Origin: Rhizobiaceae bacterium | GTDB taxonomy: Bacteria; Pseudomonadota; Alphaproteobacteria; Rhizobiales; Rhizobiaceae | Length of the DNA stretch: 64,000 nucleotides | Direction of reading: 5' to 3' | NCBI GenBank assembly: GCA_017643495.1 | Contig: JAEPNK010000001.1 | Coordinates: forward strand, 1,159,623 to 1,223,622 | Shown: positions 63,900 through 64,000 of the stretch, piece by piece | How the letters are laid out: the number at the start of each line of letters is the position of its first letter | Position numbering within the stretch: position 1 is the first letter of the stretch | The notes under the pieces: generated by a model | Databases searched by the model: none | What the model was told of the DNA's origin: nothing | The model's input: the letters and a program-made list of their open reading frames with translations, nothing else | Position numbers and translations under genes: made by a program

Positions 63900-64000
63900 T
63901 CAGGCCGGTGGGGGCGCAGTCGGTGCGCTGATGTCAATCAGTGTGCCGTCGGGGTCGCGAAGCAGCATGCGCCGTTGTCCGTAGGGCATGTCCCTGGGCG
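63900..64000 (-). CDS. VOC-superfamily protein (C-terminal end only)
   Basis: The minus-strand frame running off the window end gives the last 33 residues, MPYGQRRMLLRDPDGTLIDI followed by a Pro/Ala tail and TGA at 63902-63900. The RDPDGTLIDI ending is the terminal strand of VOC/glyoxalase proteins. The metal-binding pattern is incomplete here. The gene is separate from aroC by about 70 bp. Confidence 0.7.
   Translation of the reverse strand, partial: PRDMPYGQRRMLLRDPDGTLIDISAPTAPPPA

Overview
The window is chromosomal DNA from an alphaproteobacterium, most probably of the Hyphomicrobiales (Rhizobiales) type. The evidence is the core gene order glyQ, S49 peptidase, TrmN6-like methyltransferase, DUF2007, polyprenyl synthetase, TPR protein, ispE, moaB and glyS, a DUF6101 gene, a RibB fused to a degenerate RibA domain, and moderately high GC with many ATGA/TGATG gene overlaps. 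I cannot name the genus from sequence alone.

The left half (1-31446) is accessory catabolism arranged as three transport-plus-enzyme modules, each with its own GntR/FCD regulator. Module A (1-9855) holds a split transketolase, a GntR regulator, a carbohydrate ABC importer and four enzymes with tight or overlapping junctions: RraA-like aldolase, D-2-hydroxyacid dehydrogenase, amidohydrolase-2 lactonase type and Gfo/Idh/MocA dehydrogenase. Together they look like uptake of a sugar or sugar acid, oxidation, lactone opening and aldol cleavage. Module B (9926-14667, minus strand) is a polar amino acid ABC importer with a class IV aminotransferase and a GntR gene, behind a perfect 16-bp palindrome. 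Module C (14842-31446) is a branched-chain-type ABC importer, with livF and an FAD oxidase divergent from the rest. It continues with GntR, HyuA/HyuB (ATP-dependent hydantoinase/oxoprolinase), a 63-aa zinc-ribbon protein, a semialdehyde-type dehydrogenase, a class III aminotransferase and a large FAD/Fe-S hydroxyacid dehydrogenase. The enzyme set matches import and ATP-driven opening of a lactam or cyclic amide to an omega-amino acid, then transamination and oxidation to a dicarboxylate. This is the most interesting system in the window.

A short AT-richer patch (about 31447-32506) with a DUF2188 gene and an orphan gene abuts the 3' end of a tRNA-Thr(CGT). It looks like a small island or remnant of an integrated element.

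The right half (32507-64000) is mostly housekeeping: glyQ and glyS separated by about 8.5 kb, ispE, moaB, purD, a UbiA-family prenyltransferase, Sua5/TsaC, two rRNA/tRNA methyltransferase genes, xseB, a Sco protein, an HDAC-like amidohydrolase, the RibB-type gene and aroC. A two-gene acyl-CoA dehydrogenase/enoyl-CoA hydratase operon sits behind an 18-bp palindrome. Two small membrane proteins of 59 and 44 residues were found by direct translation. No CRISPR array, rRNA, complete insertion sequence or prophage was seen.
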